The position numbers and the translations under genes were made by a program. Below, one piece after another: positions 1 to 6,634 of a DNA stretch of 7,659 nucleotides. The first letter of the stretch is position 1. Every line of letters begins with the position of its first letter. Source of the DNA: CAYHGV01 sp964356135. GTDB taxonomy: Bacteria; Hydrothermota; Tepidihabitantia; CAYHGV01. Under the pieces are notes generated by a model. It did no database searches, had not been told where the DNA came from, and worked only from the letters and a program-made list of their open reading frames with translations. The DNA lies in NCBI GenBank assembly GCA_964356135.1, contig CAYHGV010000117.1:1-7659 (forward strand). The letters run 5' to 3'.

Positions 1-188
1 AAATTAATGACCAGGCGCTGTTCGTAAAAGGTTCTCGACCGATAAGTTTTTGGGGAGATTTCAGCGTTGCCGTAGAATTTTTGCGGCGGGGGGATGGGTC
101 TCTTACCGAAACCGGACTTCGGTTGATGACGACCCTTTCCTTTGAAGAGCCGTGGAAAAAGCGGCAGCGGAGATGGGGCGGAGGGTAA
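1..188 (+). CDS. C-terminal end of an unidentified protein (5' truncated)
   Basis: The frame that begins at base 3 is open from the left edge to a TAA at 186-188 and gives about 61 residues. The translation looks protein-like: it has a hydrophobic/aromatic stretch (ISFWGDFSVAVEFL), then GLRLMTTLSFEEPW, and a basic tail ending KKRQRRWGGG. I do not recognise a family, because the visible part is only the C-terminus. The arginine/tryptophan-rich tail has no catalytic motif I can name. The stop lies 19 bases before the preferred start of the following YggS-type gene, so the two are probably cotranscribed and may be translationally linked. It could be a non-coding open frame of chance origin, but its length, reading direction and tight spacing favour a real gene end. 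Confidence 0.55.
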   Translation, partial: INDQALFVKGSRPISFWGDFSVAVEFLRRGDGSLTETGLRLMTTLSFEEPWKKRQRRWGGG

Positions 189-207
189 GAGCAGTGAAAA
201 GTGCATA

Positions 208-909
208 GTGCCTAGTATTCAAGAAAACTTAAATTTAGTAAAAGAGCGAATACAAAGGGCGTGTGAAAAGGCAAGGCAGTCTTCGAATGGAATTGCGATT
301 GTAGCGGTTGCGAAATTTGTCGCGACCGAGCGGATTAAGGAAGCAATCGAAGCCGGGGTGACGATTATCGGTGAAAATCGGGTACAGGAAGCAGCAGAAA
401 AGTTTCAGGTACTGAGTAACCAGGTGAGCTGGCATATGGTCGGTCATCTCCAGACCAATAAGGTCAAAAAAGCGCTGGAGATATTTTCGATGATTCAGAG
501 CCTCGATTCGCTCAATTTAGCCTGCGAGATTGAGCGGCGGGCAGAAGGGCTTACTAAACCGGTGCCGGTCCTGGTTGAAATCAATACCTCGGGTGAACCA
601 ACCAAATTCGGGGTTGAGCCGGTCGAGGTGATTGAGTTTATAAAAAAGATCGCAGGATTGAAACGTGTTGCCCTGCAGGGGTTTATGACAATAGGGCCAA
701 ATATACCCGAGCCGGAGGCAGCACGCCAGAGTTTTCGGATGCTTCGAGACTTGCGTACAAAGGCGGAGAATAGTCTGGGCGTATCGCTTCCCTGTTTATC
801 GATGGGGATGAGCGGCGATTTCGAGGTGGCGATCGAAGAAGGTTCAAATATGGTCAGGATCGGAACCGCCATATTTGGTGTTCGCGATGTTCATTCGGAA
901 AAGCCGTAA
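208..909 (+). CDS. yggS: YggS/PLPBP-family pyridoxal 5'-phosphate homeostasis protein
   Basis: This is a cytoplasmic PLP-binding protein of the YggS/YlmE/PROSC family. The family has an alanine-racemase-like fold-III barrel, has no known enzymatic activity, and controls free PLP and amino-acid/keto-acid balance. Family landmarks are all present: VAVAKF with the PLP lysine at residue 36, GENRVQE (55-61), WHMVGHLQTNK (75-85), VEINTSGEPTKFGV (123-136), LQGFMTIGP (156-164), and the phosphate-binding C-terminal block LSMGMSGDFEVAIEEG...VRIGTAIFG (197-224). The start chosen is GTG 208. It gives 233 residues, the usual family length, begins at the conserved N-terminal helix (ENLNLVKERI), and puts the lysine at 36 as in the E. 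coli protein. The frame stays open upstream to TTG 142, but those 22 residues are Gly/Ser/Lys-rich and overlap the preceding gene. A GGAGG lies at 180-184, too far from GTG 208 for an ordinary ribosome site, so coupling to the upstream gene is possible. Confidence 0.95.
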   Translation: MPSIQENLNLVKERIQRACEKARQSSNGIAIVAVAKFVATERIKEAIEAGVTIIGENRVQEAAEKFQVLSNQVSWHMVGHLQTNKVKKALEIFSMIQSLDSLNLACEIERRAEGLTKPVPVLVEINTSGEPTKFGVEPVEVIEFIKKIAGLKRVALQGFMTIGPNIPEPEAARQSFRMLRDLRTKAENSLGVSLPCLSMGMSGDFEVAIEEGSNMVRIGTAIFGVRDVHSEKP

Positions 910-949
910 AACCGGACTGCGATTGGGAGCCCGGCGGTCGTAAACAGAC

Positions 950-977
950 TTGACAAAAAAAGCAACTAATGTAGGAT
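950..977 (+). promoter_or_regulatory. Promoter of the tRNA-Phe gene
   Basis: A perfect -35 box TTGACA (950-955) is followed after 16 bases by TAGGAT (972-977), which matches TATAAT at four of six positions. Initiation would fall near 984, about 15 bases before the tRNA body, a normal short leader for RNase P removal. The location and the perfect -35 box make a sigma-70-type promoter likely. This is inferred from sequence only. Confidence 0.7.
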
Positions 978-998
978 TAAAGCGGTATGCACCTCAGG

Positions 999-1071
999 GC
1001 CGGGGTAGCTCAGTTGGTAGAGCACGGGACTGAAAATCCCGGTGTCCGCAGTTCAATTCTGCGCCCCGGCA
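999..1071 (+). tRNA. tRNA-Phe (anticodon GAA)
   Basis: A complete cloverleaf can be folded by eye. The acceptor stem is GCCGGGG (999-1005) with CCCCGGC (1064-1070) and discriminator A1071. The D arm is GCTC/GAGC (1008-1011, 1020-1023) around AGTTGGTA. The anticodon stem is CGGGA/TCCCG (1025-1029, 1037-1041) with loop CTGAAAA and anticodon GAA at 1032-1034. The variable loop is GTGTC, and the T arm is CGCAG/CTGCG around TTCAATT. All stems pair perfectly. The bases after the discriminator are TAAAA, so CCA is not encoded and must be added by tRNA nucleotidyltransferase. It has its own promoter just upstream, and the promoter of the next operon begins nine bases after its 3' end. No intrinsic terminator is visible. 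Confidence 0.97.
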
Positions 1072-1079
1072 TAAAAGGC

Positions 1080-1107
1080 TTGACAAGATTTTTGAGGTTG
1101 TTATACT
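1080..1107 (+). promoter_or_regulatory. Strong promoter of the exported-protein operon
   Basis: TTGACA (1080-1085, perfect) is followed after 16 bases by TATACT (1102-1107, five of six). A TGT directly before the -10 box (1099-1101) forms an extended -10. Initiation would fall around 1114, just ahead of the AAGGGGG ribosome site (1121-1127) and ATG 1133, giving an unusually short leader of about 19 bases. It is the only good promoter seen between the tRNA and the four-gene operon, and it should give high constitutive expression unless a repressor acts there. No operator palindrome is evident. Confidence 0.8.
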
Positions 1108-1132
1108 TAGCAAAAACCGAAAGGGGGCGCTA

Positions 1133-2803
1133 ATGCGCAAAGTGTTTTTTATCATACCAATATTGTTTATCTGGGCATATGCTCAGGTTGACCACTACGA
1201 ATTCGGAACTATCTCGAGTCCGCAGAATGTCGATAACTTATTCGCCGTAACTATTACAGCAAAGGATGCGGGTGGAGGTACTGAAGATTATACCGGGGAT
1301 GTACCGATCTCCACGAACCATGGTTCAGTTATCAATATGAATACAGTGCTTTTTGCCCATGGTATTGCAAATGTTAATATTGAGGCGCGCTTGGCAACCA
1401 ATGATATGCGTCTCATTGTTGGTAGTGGTTCGGTTGTCGATACTTCCAATTCATTTGTCGTCAATTACGGTGCGCTCAATCGAACCCAGATTCTTTTACC
1501 GGGTGAAGTTGCAATACCTGGTATTTCACCGGGGAAAAATTCTGCCAATATTACAAGCCAGAAATCCGGAGTTCCGGTTACGGGCGTAGTTCTCAATTTG
1601 ACCGACAAATGGTGGAACGTCGTTTCGGTTAGCGGTACTGTTACCCTTATCTCGAACGATTCGTTCGCGGTTCTCAATAATCCCCACAATATCAGCAATG
1701 GCACCAAGACTGCGACCATCACTTTCCGGACGGTGGCGTGTCCGCTTCCTGCCCCGCCGATCGTCAGGGATACGGTTTCCGCAACCTCGACCGGTCTCAA
1801 TTCCGACAAATCGATTGTAATCGTTACCTCGGGGGAGTATGCAAAATTGCTGCAGGTTCTGCCCGGCGAAACCAACGTTCCGGGCAGCTCTACCGGTAAG
1901 ACCGGTGATGCAGTGGTGACCGCTTACAAGCAGTTTACCGCTAAAGTGTATGCGTGTGACGCCGCATGGAACGAAGCCTATCCTATTCCCGGTGATCGCG
2001 TAACCACCTGGTGCGATATCGGAGAAGGTAAATACAAAACCGATACGGTTACGGTCAAAAGCGGGGGCGCGACGCTGCATATTACTCTTTACCCAACACC
2101 AGGGCCAGGGATTGTCGACTATTCTATTAGAGCGGTTGACCTCGATGATGCAGCAAAAACCAGTAATACGACAACTATTCATGTTGTCCGCGTGCCGGAT
2201 TCAATCAGCGTAACGATACCTGAGGTAAACAAAGATACGGTTGCGCTGGGTCTTGAAATGACGATCACGGCAACTGCATTTGGCGGAGGGCAGCCGTTTT
2301 CCAATACCAAGATTAATTTCCGGATAATTCCGGTCGAAGGTGACGGTACCCTCAGTGAATATACCGGCTATACGGATGGTTCTGGTAAAGACACGGTAAA
2401 GTTCACGGGTACGAAGCCCGGTGCGGTTTATGTAAAAGCCTTATCCGACCTCGATTCGACGGTCGCGGACAGCATTCGGTTCGTCGTTATTACTTCGGAA
2501 TCAATTTCGTTTTATCCCAATCCGTGGAAACGGTCGGAAAAGTCGACGGCTACGATTCTCTATACCTTAAATAAGAACGTCAGCAGCGTGACGCTTTTGA
2601 TCACCGATATGTCCGGCAACATCGTCAAAAAAGTTGATTTTAAAGAAGCCGAAGGCGACCTTGAAGTTTTATCCGGTCCCCATTATATTGATTGGGATGG
2701 CAAAAACATGAAAGGTGAAAAAGTGGCGAGCGGTATGTATGTCATTCGGGTGCGAGCGACCGGCGAGGCAACATTTAAACGCAATGCTTTATTGCTACCC
2801 TAA
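1133..2803 (+). CDS. Secreted multi-Ig-domain protein with FlgD-like C-terminal domain
   Basis: Exported 556-residue protein, first gene of the operon. A signal peptide (residues 1-17, MRKVFFIIPILFIWAYA) ends in AYA, and the mature protein would start at Gln18. The rest is beta-rich Ig-like modules: about 20-112; 113-232 and 233-352, which are related to each other (each opens with an L-PGE...PG-S-GK motif and carries D-x-x-W-N about 35 residues later); and 353-453, which resembles a Big_1/invasin-type domain (TDGSGKDTVKFTGTKPG). The C-terminal domain (about 455-556) is FlgD-like or T9SS-tail-like: it opens with SFYPNPW, then has TDMSGNIVKKV, a YIDWDGKNMKGEKVASGMY block, and ends NALLLP. Such tails are common on surface or secreted proteins of FCB bacteria and relatives. 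Start: ATG 1133 has AAGGGGG five bases upstream. No catalytic residues are recognised. The role is inferred to be structural or adhesive at the cell surface. Confidence 0.85.
   Translation: MRKVFFIIPILFIWAYAQVDHYEFGTISSPQNVDNLFAVTITAKDAGGGTEDYTGDVPISTNHGSVINMNTVLFAHGIANVNIEARLATNDMRLIVGSGSVVDTSNSFVVNYGALNRTQILLPGEVAIPGISPGKNSANITSQKSGVPVTGVVLNLTDKWWNVVSVSGTVTLISNDSFAVLNNPHNISNGTKTATITFRTVACPLPAPPIVRDTVSATSTGLNSDKSIVIVTSGEYAKLLQVLPGETNVPGSSTGKTGDAVVTAYKQFTAKVYACDAAWNEAYPIPGDRVTTWCDIGEGKYKTDTVTVKSGGATLHITLYPTPGPGIVDYSIRAVDLDDAAKTSNTTTIHVVRVPDSISVTIPEVNKDTVALGLEMTITATAFGGGQPFSNTKINFRIIPVEGDGTLSEYTGYTDGSGKDTVKFTGTKPGAVYVKALSDLDSTVADSIRFVVITSESISFYPNPWKRSEKSTATILYTLNKNVSSVTLLITDMSGNIVKKVDFKEAEGDLEVLSGPHYIDWDGKNMKGEKVASGMYVIRVRATGEATFKRNALLLP
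1469..2188 (+). repeat. Two tandem PGE/DxxWN Ig-like modules within the secreted protein
   Basis: Residues 113-232 (1469-1828) and 233-352 (1829-2188) are each about 120 residues and share a frame of motifs. The opening is ILLPGEVAIPGISPGK in copy 1 and QVLPGETNVPGSSTGK in copy 2. Copy 1 then has DKWWN (158-162) and copy 2 DAAWN (276-280). Both end in a hydrophobic strand (SIVIVTS, TTIHVVR). At DNA level the copies are strongly diverged, so this is an old duplication. The first Ig-like module (20-112) has a similar strand pattern without the PGE opening. Confidence 0.6.
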
Positions 2804-2808
2804 GGAGG
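2803..2808 (+). promoter_or_regulatory. Ribosome binding site AGGAGG that decides the start of the barrel gene
   Basis: AGGAGG (2803-2808) overlaps the TAA stop of the upstream gene. Two ATG codons follow back to back, at 2810 and 2813. The first is one base from the site, which is too close; the second is four bases away and is the more plausible start. The overlap of stop codon and ribosome site points to translational coupling. Confidence 0.7.
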
Positions 2809-2812
2809 AATG

Positions 2813-4057
2813 ATGATAAAGAAAATCGCGATTTTAGGCTTTATACTCTGTGCCTCGGTTTTTGCCCAGGTTGGCACGGGCGGTCTTCCCGGCGCTTTTT
2901 TGGACGACGGCGTCGGTGCCCGTTCCATCGGTCTGGGTAAAACCTTTGTTGGTTTGGCAAATGGTGGCGAGGCGGTCTACTATAATCCGGCAGGGCTCGC
3001 ACAGCTCTATACCAATGACCTGACGCTGATGGGAGCCACCAACTATGGCGGGGGCATGCAGACGTTTGCAACCTATGTCATCCCGACGAAGTATTATGGT
3101 GCTTTTGCCTTCTCGCACTCCGGGCTCTATTCCCAATTGAGTGCCGATGATAATCGGGACGATAATAATATGAAACCCGCGGATGCGATGACTTACAGCT
3201 TGGGTCAGAATGGTTTTCTCATCTCCTATTCCAAAGACCTGATTCCGGCGCTCAATATCGGTATTAACTACAAACTCATCTACAGTCCGATCGGAAATTA
3301 TCTGACCAATCCCGCCCACGGTTTTGATTTAGGGCTGCTGCTCTTCCCGCTCAAATCGATTTCCGTGGGTCTGGTCGCAAAAAATCTTCTCCAGCCCCGA
3401 TTAAGCTATGACGGAGACAAAGACAATCCGTTCCCGCGAAGCTTCAAAGTCGGCATTTCGGCAAAACTGTTGGAGAACACCCTGATTTTGCTTTCGGACC
3501 TGGGCTACACGATGTCGGAGTCAACCAAGGTTTTGAAATTCTACGAAGGGATTGAGTACCGTCCGGCAAAGAACTTTGCCGCCCGACTCGGCCTCAACGC
3601 CAATGAGTTTACCGTTGGTGCCGGCGTTGACACCGACCTCAAGCGATTTATGGTCAGGCTCGATTATGCCTTTCTGATGAATTGGGCATCCAGCTTTATG
3701 CTTGAACCGACCCACAAGGTTTCGTTGACCTTCAATTTTGGCGGCTTCAAGACCTGGATTGAGGCTAAACCCGGTATTTTCTCCCCGATGGAGAAAATTG
3801 TCTGGCTCTATATCCATATCGGAGCCAAGCGGGAAATCGAGCGGTGGCAGCTTTCGATTAAGAACTCCTTAGGCGAGACGGTTCGTACCTTTGGTGCTTT
3901 TGGCGAACCTACCCTTACCCTGTCCTGGGATGGTCGGGACGATTACGGTGCGATTGTGCCGGATGATAAGTACTCCTACGAACTACTGCTCATTGAACGA
4001 CCGCAGACCGCACGGCGCTATATCGGCGCGCTGGTAACGGTCAAGTCCAAGTTATGA
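2813..4057 (+). CDS. PorV/PorQ-like outer-membrane beta-barrel with FlgD-like C-terminal domain
   Basis: Predicted 414-residue outer-membrane protein; positions are numbered from ATG 2813. A signal peptide of about 18 residues ends VFA before Gln19. The mature N-terminus carries the hallmark of PorV/PorQ/FadL-like barrels, GARSIGLGKTFVGLA...AVYYNPAGLA (35-63). Alternating amphipathic strands rich in Tyr/Gly follow (GAFAFSHSGLY, SVGLVAKNLLQPRLSYDG, FAARLGLNANEFTVGAGV, VRLDYAFLM), ending in a barrel-closing strand KVSLTFNFGG (about 302-311). A second domain, about 321-414, resembles the FlgD-like Ig fold: IKNSLGETVRTF, then LSWDGRDDYGAIVPDDKYSYEL. In the type IX system PorV shuttles tailed cargo to the surface; whether this protein does so is inference from its position after a tailed secreted protein. 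It sits between the Ig protein and the TPR gene, with a seven-base gap to the latter. Confidence 0.85.
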   Translation: MIKKIAILGFILCASVFAQVGTGGLPGAFLDDGVGARSIGLGKTFVGLANGGEAVYYNPAGLAQLYTNDLTLMGATNYGGGMQTFATYVIPTKYYGAFAFSHSGLYSQLSADDNRDDNNMKPADAMTYSLGQNGFLISYSKDLIPALNIGINYKLIYSPIGNYLTNPAHGFDLGLLLFPLKSISVGLVAKNLLQPRLSYDGDKDNPFPRSFKVGISAKLLENTLILLSDLGYTMSESTKVLKFYEGIEYRPAKNFAARLGLNANEFTVGAGVDTDLKRFMVRLDYAFLMNWASSFMLEPTHKVSLTFNFGGFKTWIEAKPGIFSPMEKIVWLYIHIGAKREIERWQLSIKNSLGETVRTFGAFGEPTLTLSWDGRDDYGAIVPDDKYSYELLLIERPQTARRYIGALVTVKSKL

Positions 4058-4059
4058 GG
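4056..4059 (+). promoter_or_regulatory. Ribosome binding site GAGG for the large TPR gene
   Basis: GAGG (4056-4059) overlaps the TGA stop (4055-4057) of the barrel gene and lies five bases before ATG 4065. An in-frame GTG at 4059 falls inside this site and is therefore unlikely to be the start. The next gene is probably translationally coupled to the barrel gene. Confidence 0.6.
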
Positions 4060-4064
4060 TGGAT

Positions 4065-6620
4065 ATGAGAAAAACGCTCTTTACATTTTTAGTTTTGTTC
4101 TGGGGAATTTCATCGGCACTGGTCTCCCAGCAGTACATCTCTCGCTATCAGCGAGCCGAGGGTATGATGAATCAAGGGTTCTATGAACAAGCACTGCGCG
4201 AGTTCCAGGGTCTTTTAGGCGAGGCAAAGGCAAACGGCTTTGTGGCGGAAATCCAGTTCCGAATTGCCGAATGCTATTTCGATGCCGGCCGTTTTGATGA
4301 CGCCATCCGTGAATTCGAACTACTGGCGAAAAGTGCGGATCCTGCGTTTCAGTATATTAAGCCCGAGGCACAATATGCACTCGGGCTCGCCTATTTAATG
4401 CAGGGGAACACCGATATGGCGGCGAACTATTTCCGCCAGACCTCGCTCGGGGATCGGGCACAGTTCGGCGAGGCGATGACCTCCTACCGGAAGGCGCCGT
4501 ATGAGAAAGAATCTGACCTCGCCAAGCAGGACTACGATAACGCGATTTCCAAATTACAGGGATTGGATACACCCTTATCGATGTTCTATACGGCTCGGAG
4601 CTATATCCAGTTAAAGAAACCGCTCGATGCGATCGCCATTCTCAACAAAATTATCCGGGTGTTTCCCGGGTCTTCGTTTGAGAAGTTTGCCCGTTATAAT
4701 CTGGGTGATGCGCTGTTCAATTACGGTGACTATGGTGGTGCGCTGATAAAGTTCTCGGAGTTCCTCGTCCAGTTTCCGCAGGACACGGTGCTTGCTCCGT
4801 ATGCCACGTTTAAACTTGCGGCTTCGTTGATCGAACAGAAGCGTTATCAGGAGGCGATCGATAAATTGCGTCCGTTAGAGCGAACCCCGGATCGGTATCT
4901 GGTTTCCCATGCCCGGTACTTTATGGGGGTTGCCTACGGCCGTTTGGGAAGACTGGACGATGCCCTCCGTGAGTTCCAGCAGGTTCGGCAAGCCTATCCT
5001 GACCTCGCTATCGCCAGCTACGCGGCGTTTAAACTCTATGAGACCTATCGGTCGAAAGGGAAAATAGACGATGCGCGATATGCGGCTCGGTCCTTTGCCG
5101 ATATTGTGAGAGGCGGCGGCGCCCCAAAACAGTTTGAGGGTATCGGTGAGTTTGTGAAAGCGATTGATGAGTTTGAGCATAAAGACTATTCCCAGGCCCT
5201 CGCAGATTTCAAGCTCATCTATGAGCGGTATCTGGAGACTCCTTTGCGTGAAGCAGCCGAGGCAATGATTCTCCTTTGTAATAACCTCCTTGACCGCTAC
5301 GATGATGCGGTCGGAACCGGTTCATCCTACCTTACCCAATACCCGGATGCGGTTAAGGGTTGGGAGGACTGGCGCGCCAGGATATTTTATAACTTAGCCG
5401 ACGGTTACTACTACCAGACCAATCTTGCCGATGCTGAGAAATACTACCTGCTGGTCAAGAATAACTTCCCGTATGTCGAGGTTAACGCCTTAGCTCGGTC
5501 TTCACTGGGATGGATCTATATCAGTCAGAACCGCTATGCGGAAGCCTTGAATGAATTCCGGTATGTGGTTGGAACGAAAGAGGAAAAAGGCTCCCAGAAT
5601 GTTCAGGCGGTTGTGGTTGGACTGTTTGGCGCAGGAGTTGCCTACTATAACGAACGGCCGCCGAAATATGATTCGGCGCTGGGCTATTTCTCTTTTGATA
5701 AAGAGGCATACCAGCGAGATGGATTGCTCTGCGATGTCTCATCCAAGCTGGTGCCCGACAATCTCTACTATGCCGGTGACTGCTATAATCGGTTACAGTT
5801 TTATGCCAATGCTTTGGCGTCGTGGGAACGTTTGATCAATGACTATCCGGAAAATCCGAAGGCAGCACGGGCAGCGCTGGAGTTAGCCGAACTCTATTAT
5901 CGAGGGGGGAGGGTCGAGGATGCAATCGCGCGTCTCGATTGGGTCGTTCAGCATTTCCCGAGCACGGACGAAGCGGAAGAGGCGAAACTTCGAACTGCCT
6001 CATATTATTACAGTAAAGGCGAATTGGATAAGGCGCTCGGCCTCTATACCGAGTTCATCCGGGGTTCGACCAGTGATTCGCTGATTGACATTGCGGGAAC
6101 TCAGATTGAGATGGTCTATTACCGGAAGGCGAAGGCTGCCTCGACTCCCGATTCAATGGCGGAATATTTGGCGCAGCTCAAATCGGAACGGCCCCAGAGT
6201 AAGTATCTGGGTGAGCTCTATTATGATTTGGGTGAACGCTACGCCAAAGCCAACGACTACAATAAGGCGATCGAGTACTACCGCCAGATAATCGGAGACA
6301 CCGTCTATATGGCGGATGCCCGGCTGGCGATTGCCGAGAGCTTTTATAAACTTCAGGATTGGCAGAGTGCGATTGATGAGTATAAGAAGTTCGCCGACCA
6401 GTTCCCGAAGCATAAAGCGATCGCCGGAGCGATTTACTATGCCGCTGCCGCCTATTACAATATCGGCAATAGCTACCGGGAATCCGGCAATCCTGCCGGG
6501 TCTCAGTACATACGGCAGGCATTGGGTTTGTTCCAGGAAGTAATTAATAAATACCCGAAGAGCGATTTCTTTGAGAATGCGAAAAAGAGCGCCAAAGCCT
6601 GTGAAGAGATTCTGAAATAG
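4065..6620 (+). CDS. Large exported tetratricopeptide-repeat (TPR) protein
   Basis: This protein has 851 residues from ATG 4065 (MRKTLFTFLVLFWGISSALVSQQ). The basic start and hydrophobic core form a signal peptide, cleaved after SSA or more likely LVS before Gln22. There is no lipobox, so it is probably a soluble or peripheral periplasmic protein. The rest is almost entirely helical TPR-type repeats, roughly fourteen to sixteen. They are recognisable by A-x-x-x-L/Y-G-x-x-Y and A-I-x-x-F/Y patterns with a terminal P, for example near 62-92, 206-238, 284-313, 474-505, 604-633, 716-744 and 751-780. Residues 374-653 match the downstream gene and include a distinctive block (about 535-577) with YFSFDKEAY and LVPDNLYYAGDCY. 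Family-wide, such proteins are scaffolds, for example BamD/YbgF-like or PorW/SprE in type IX secretion. The precise partner is not shown by the sequence. Its position after a barrel gene suggests envelope assembly or secretion. Confidence 0.88.
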   Translation: MRKTLFTFLVLFWGISSALVSQQYISRYQRAEGMMNQGFYEQALREFQGLLGEAKANGFVAEIQFRIAECYFDAGRFDDAIREFELLAKSADPAFQYIKPEAQYALGLAYLMQGNTDMAANYFRQTSLGDRAQFGEAMTSYRKAPYEKESDLAKQDYDNAISKLQGLDTPLSMFYTARSYIQLKKPLDAIAILNKIIRVFPGSSFEKFARYNLGDALFNYGDYGGALIKFSEFLVQFPQDTVLAPYATFKLAASLIEQKRYQEAIDKLRPLERTPDRYLVSHARYFMGVAYGRLGRLDDALREFQQVRQAYPDLAIASYAAFKLYETYRSKGKIDDARYAARSFADIVRGGGAPKQFEGIGEFVKAIDEFEHKDYSQALADFKLIYERYLETPLREAAEAMILLCNNLLDRYDDAVGTGSSYLTQYPDAVKGWEDWRARIFYNLADGYYYQTNLADAEKYYLLVKNNFPYVEVNALARSSLGWIYISQNRYAEALNEFRYVVGTKEEKGSQNVQAVVVGLFGAGVAYYNERPPKYDSALGYFSFDKEAYQRDGLLCDVSSKLVPDNLYYAGDCYNRLQFYANALASWERLINDYPENPKAARAALELAELYYRGGRVEDAIARLDWVVQHFPSTDEAEEAKLRTASYYYSKGELDKALGLYTEFIRGSTSDSLIDIAGTQIEMVYYRKAKAASTPDSMAEYLAQLKSERPQSKYLGELYYDLGERYAKANDYNKAIEYYRQIIGDTVYMADARLAIAESFYKLQDWQSAIDEYKKFADQFPKHKAIAGAIYYAAAAYYNIGNSYRESGNPAGSQYIRQALGLFQEVINKYPKSDFFENAKKSAKACEEILK
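5184..6023 (+). repeat. Paralogous segment, copy 1 (inside the large TPR gene)
   Basis: This stretch encodes about 280 residues that line up without large gaps with the product of 6824-7657. Shared anchors in order are an opening DY, PL-R before a helix ending LL, WRA...GYYY, SSLGW, YD-AL--FSFDK, GL-C, NLY-AG-CY, W--L---YP--P, and a final GE. In the central block (YDSAL to YNRL) I count 22 identities in 43 aligned positions. Similarity is at protein level; the DNA is diverged. Confidence 0.75.
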
Positions 6621-6634
6621 GGTAGAATAACCTT

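Noticed and set aside
910..948. GC-rich stretch after the YggS-type gene as an intrinsic terminator
   Set aside because: The CCGG (912-915) and CCGG (931-934) pairs give only a very short stem with a long loop, and no T-run follows.
1127..1138. GCGC-TAAT-GCGC inverted repeat over the start codon of the Ig gene as an operator or translation-blocking hairpin
   Set aside because: The stem is only four bases and the arms fall where a ribosome site and a common MRK-type start codon sequence would occur anyway; chance is likely.
1526..2182. A 218-codon open frame on the minus strand inside the secreted Ig gene
   Set aside because: It lies entirely antisense to a well-supported gene with a signal peptide and recognisable domains; its translation is rich in Arg, Cys and Asn without domain-like patterns.
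2810..2812. ATG 2810 as the start of the barrel gene
   Set aside because: It lies one base after the AGGAGG site; the adjacent ATG 2813 has better spacing. The difference is a single Met.
4059..4061. GTG 4059 as the start of the large TPR gene
   Set aside because: It overlaps the likely ribosome site, while ATG 4065 has a five-base spacer and gives a standard MRK signal-peptide start.
4065..6620. Naming the TPR gene as PorW/SprE or BamD
   Set aside because: There is no lipobox, the length and repeat number fit many scaffolds, and TPR similarity alone does not establish orthology.
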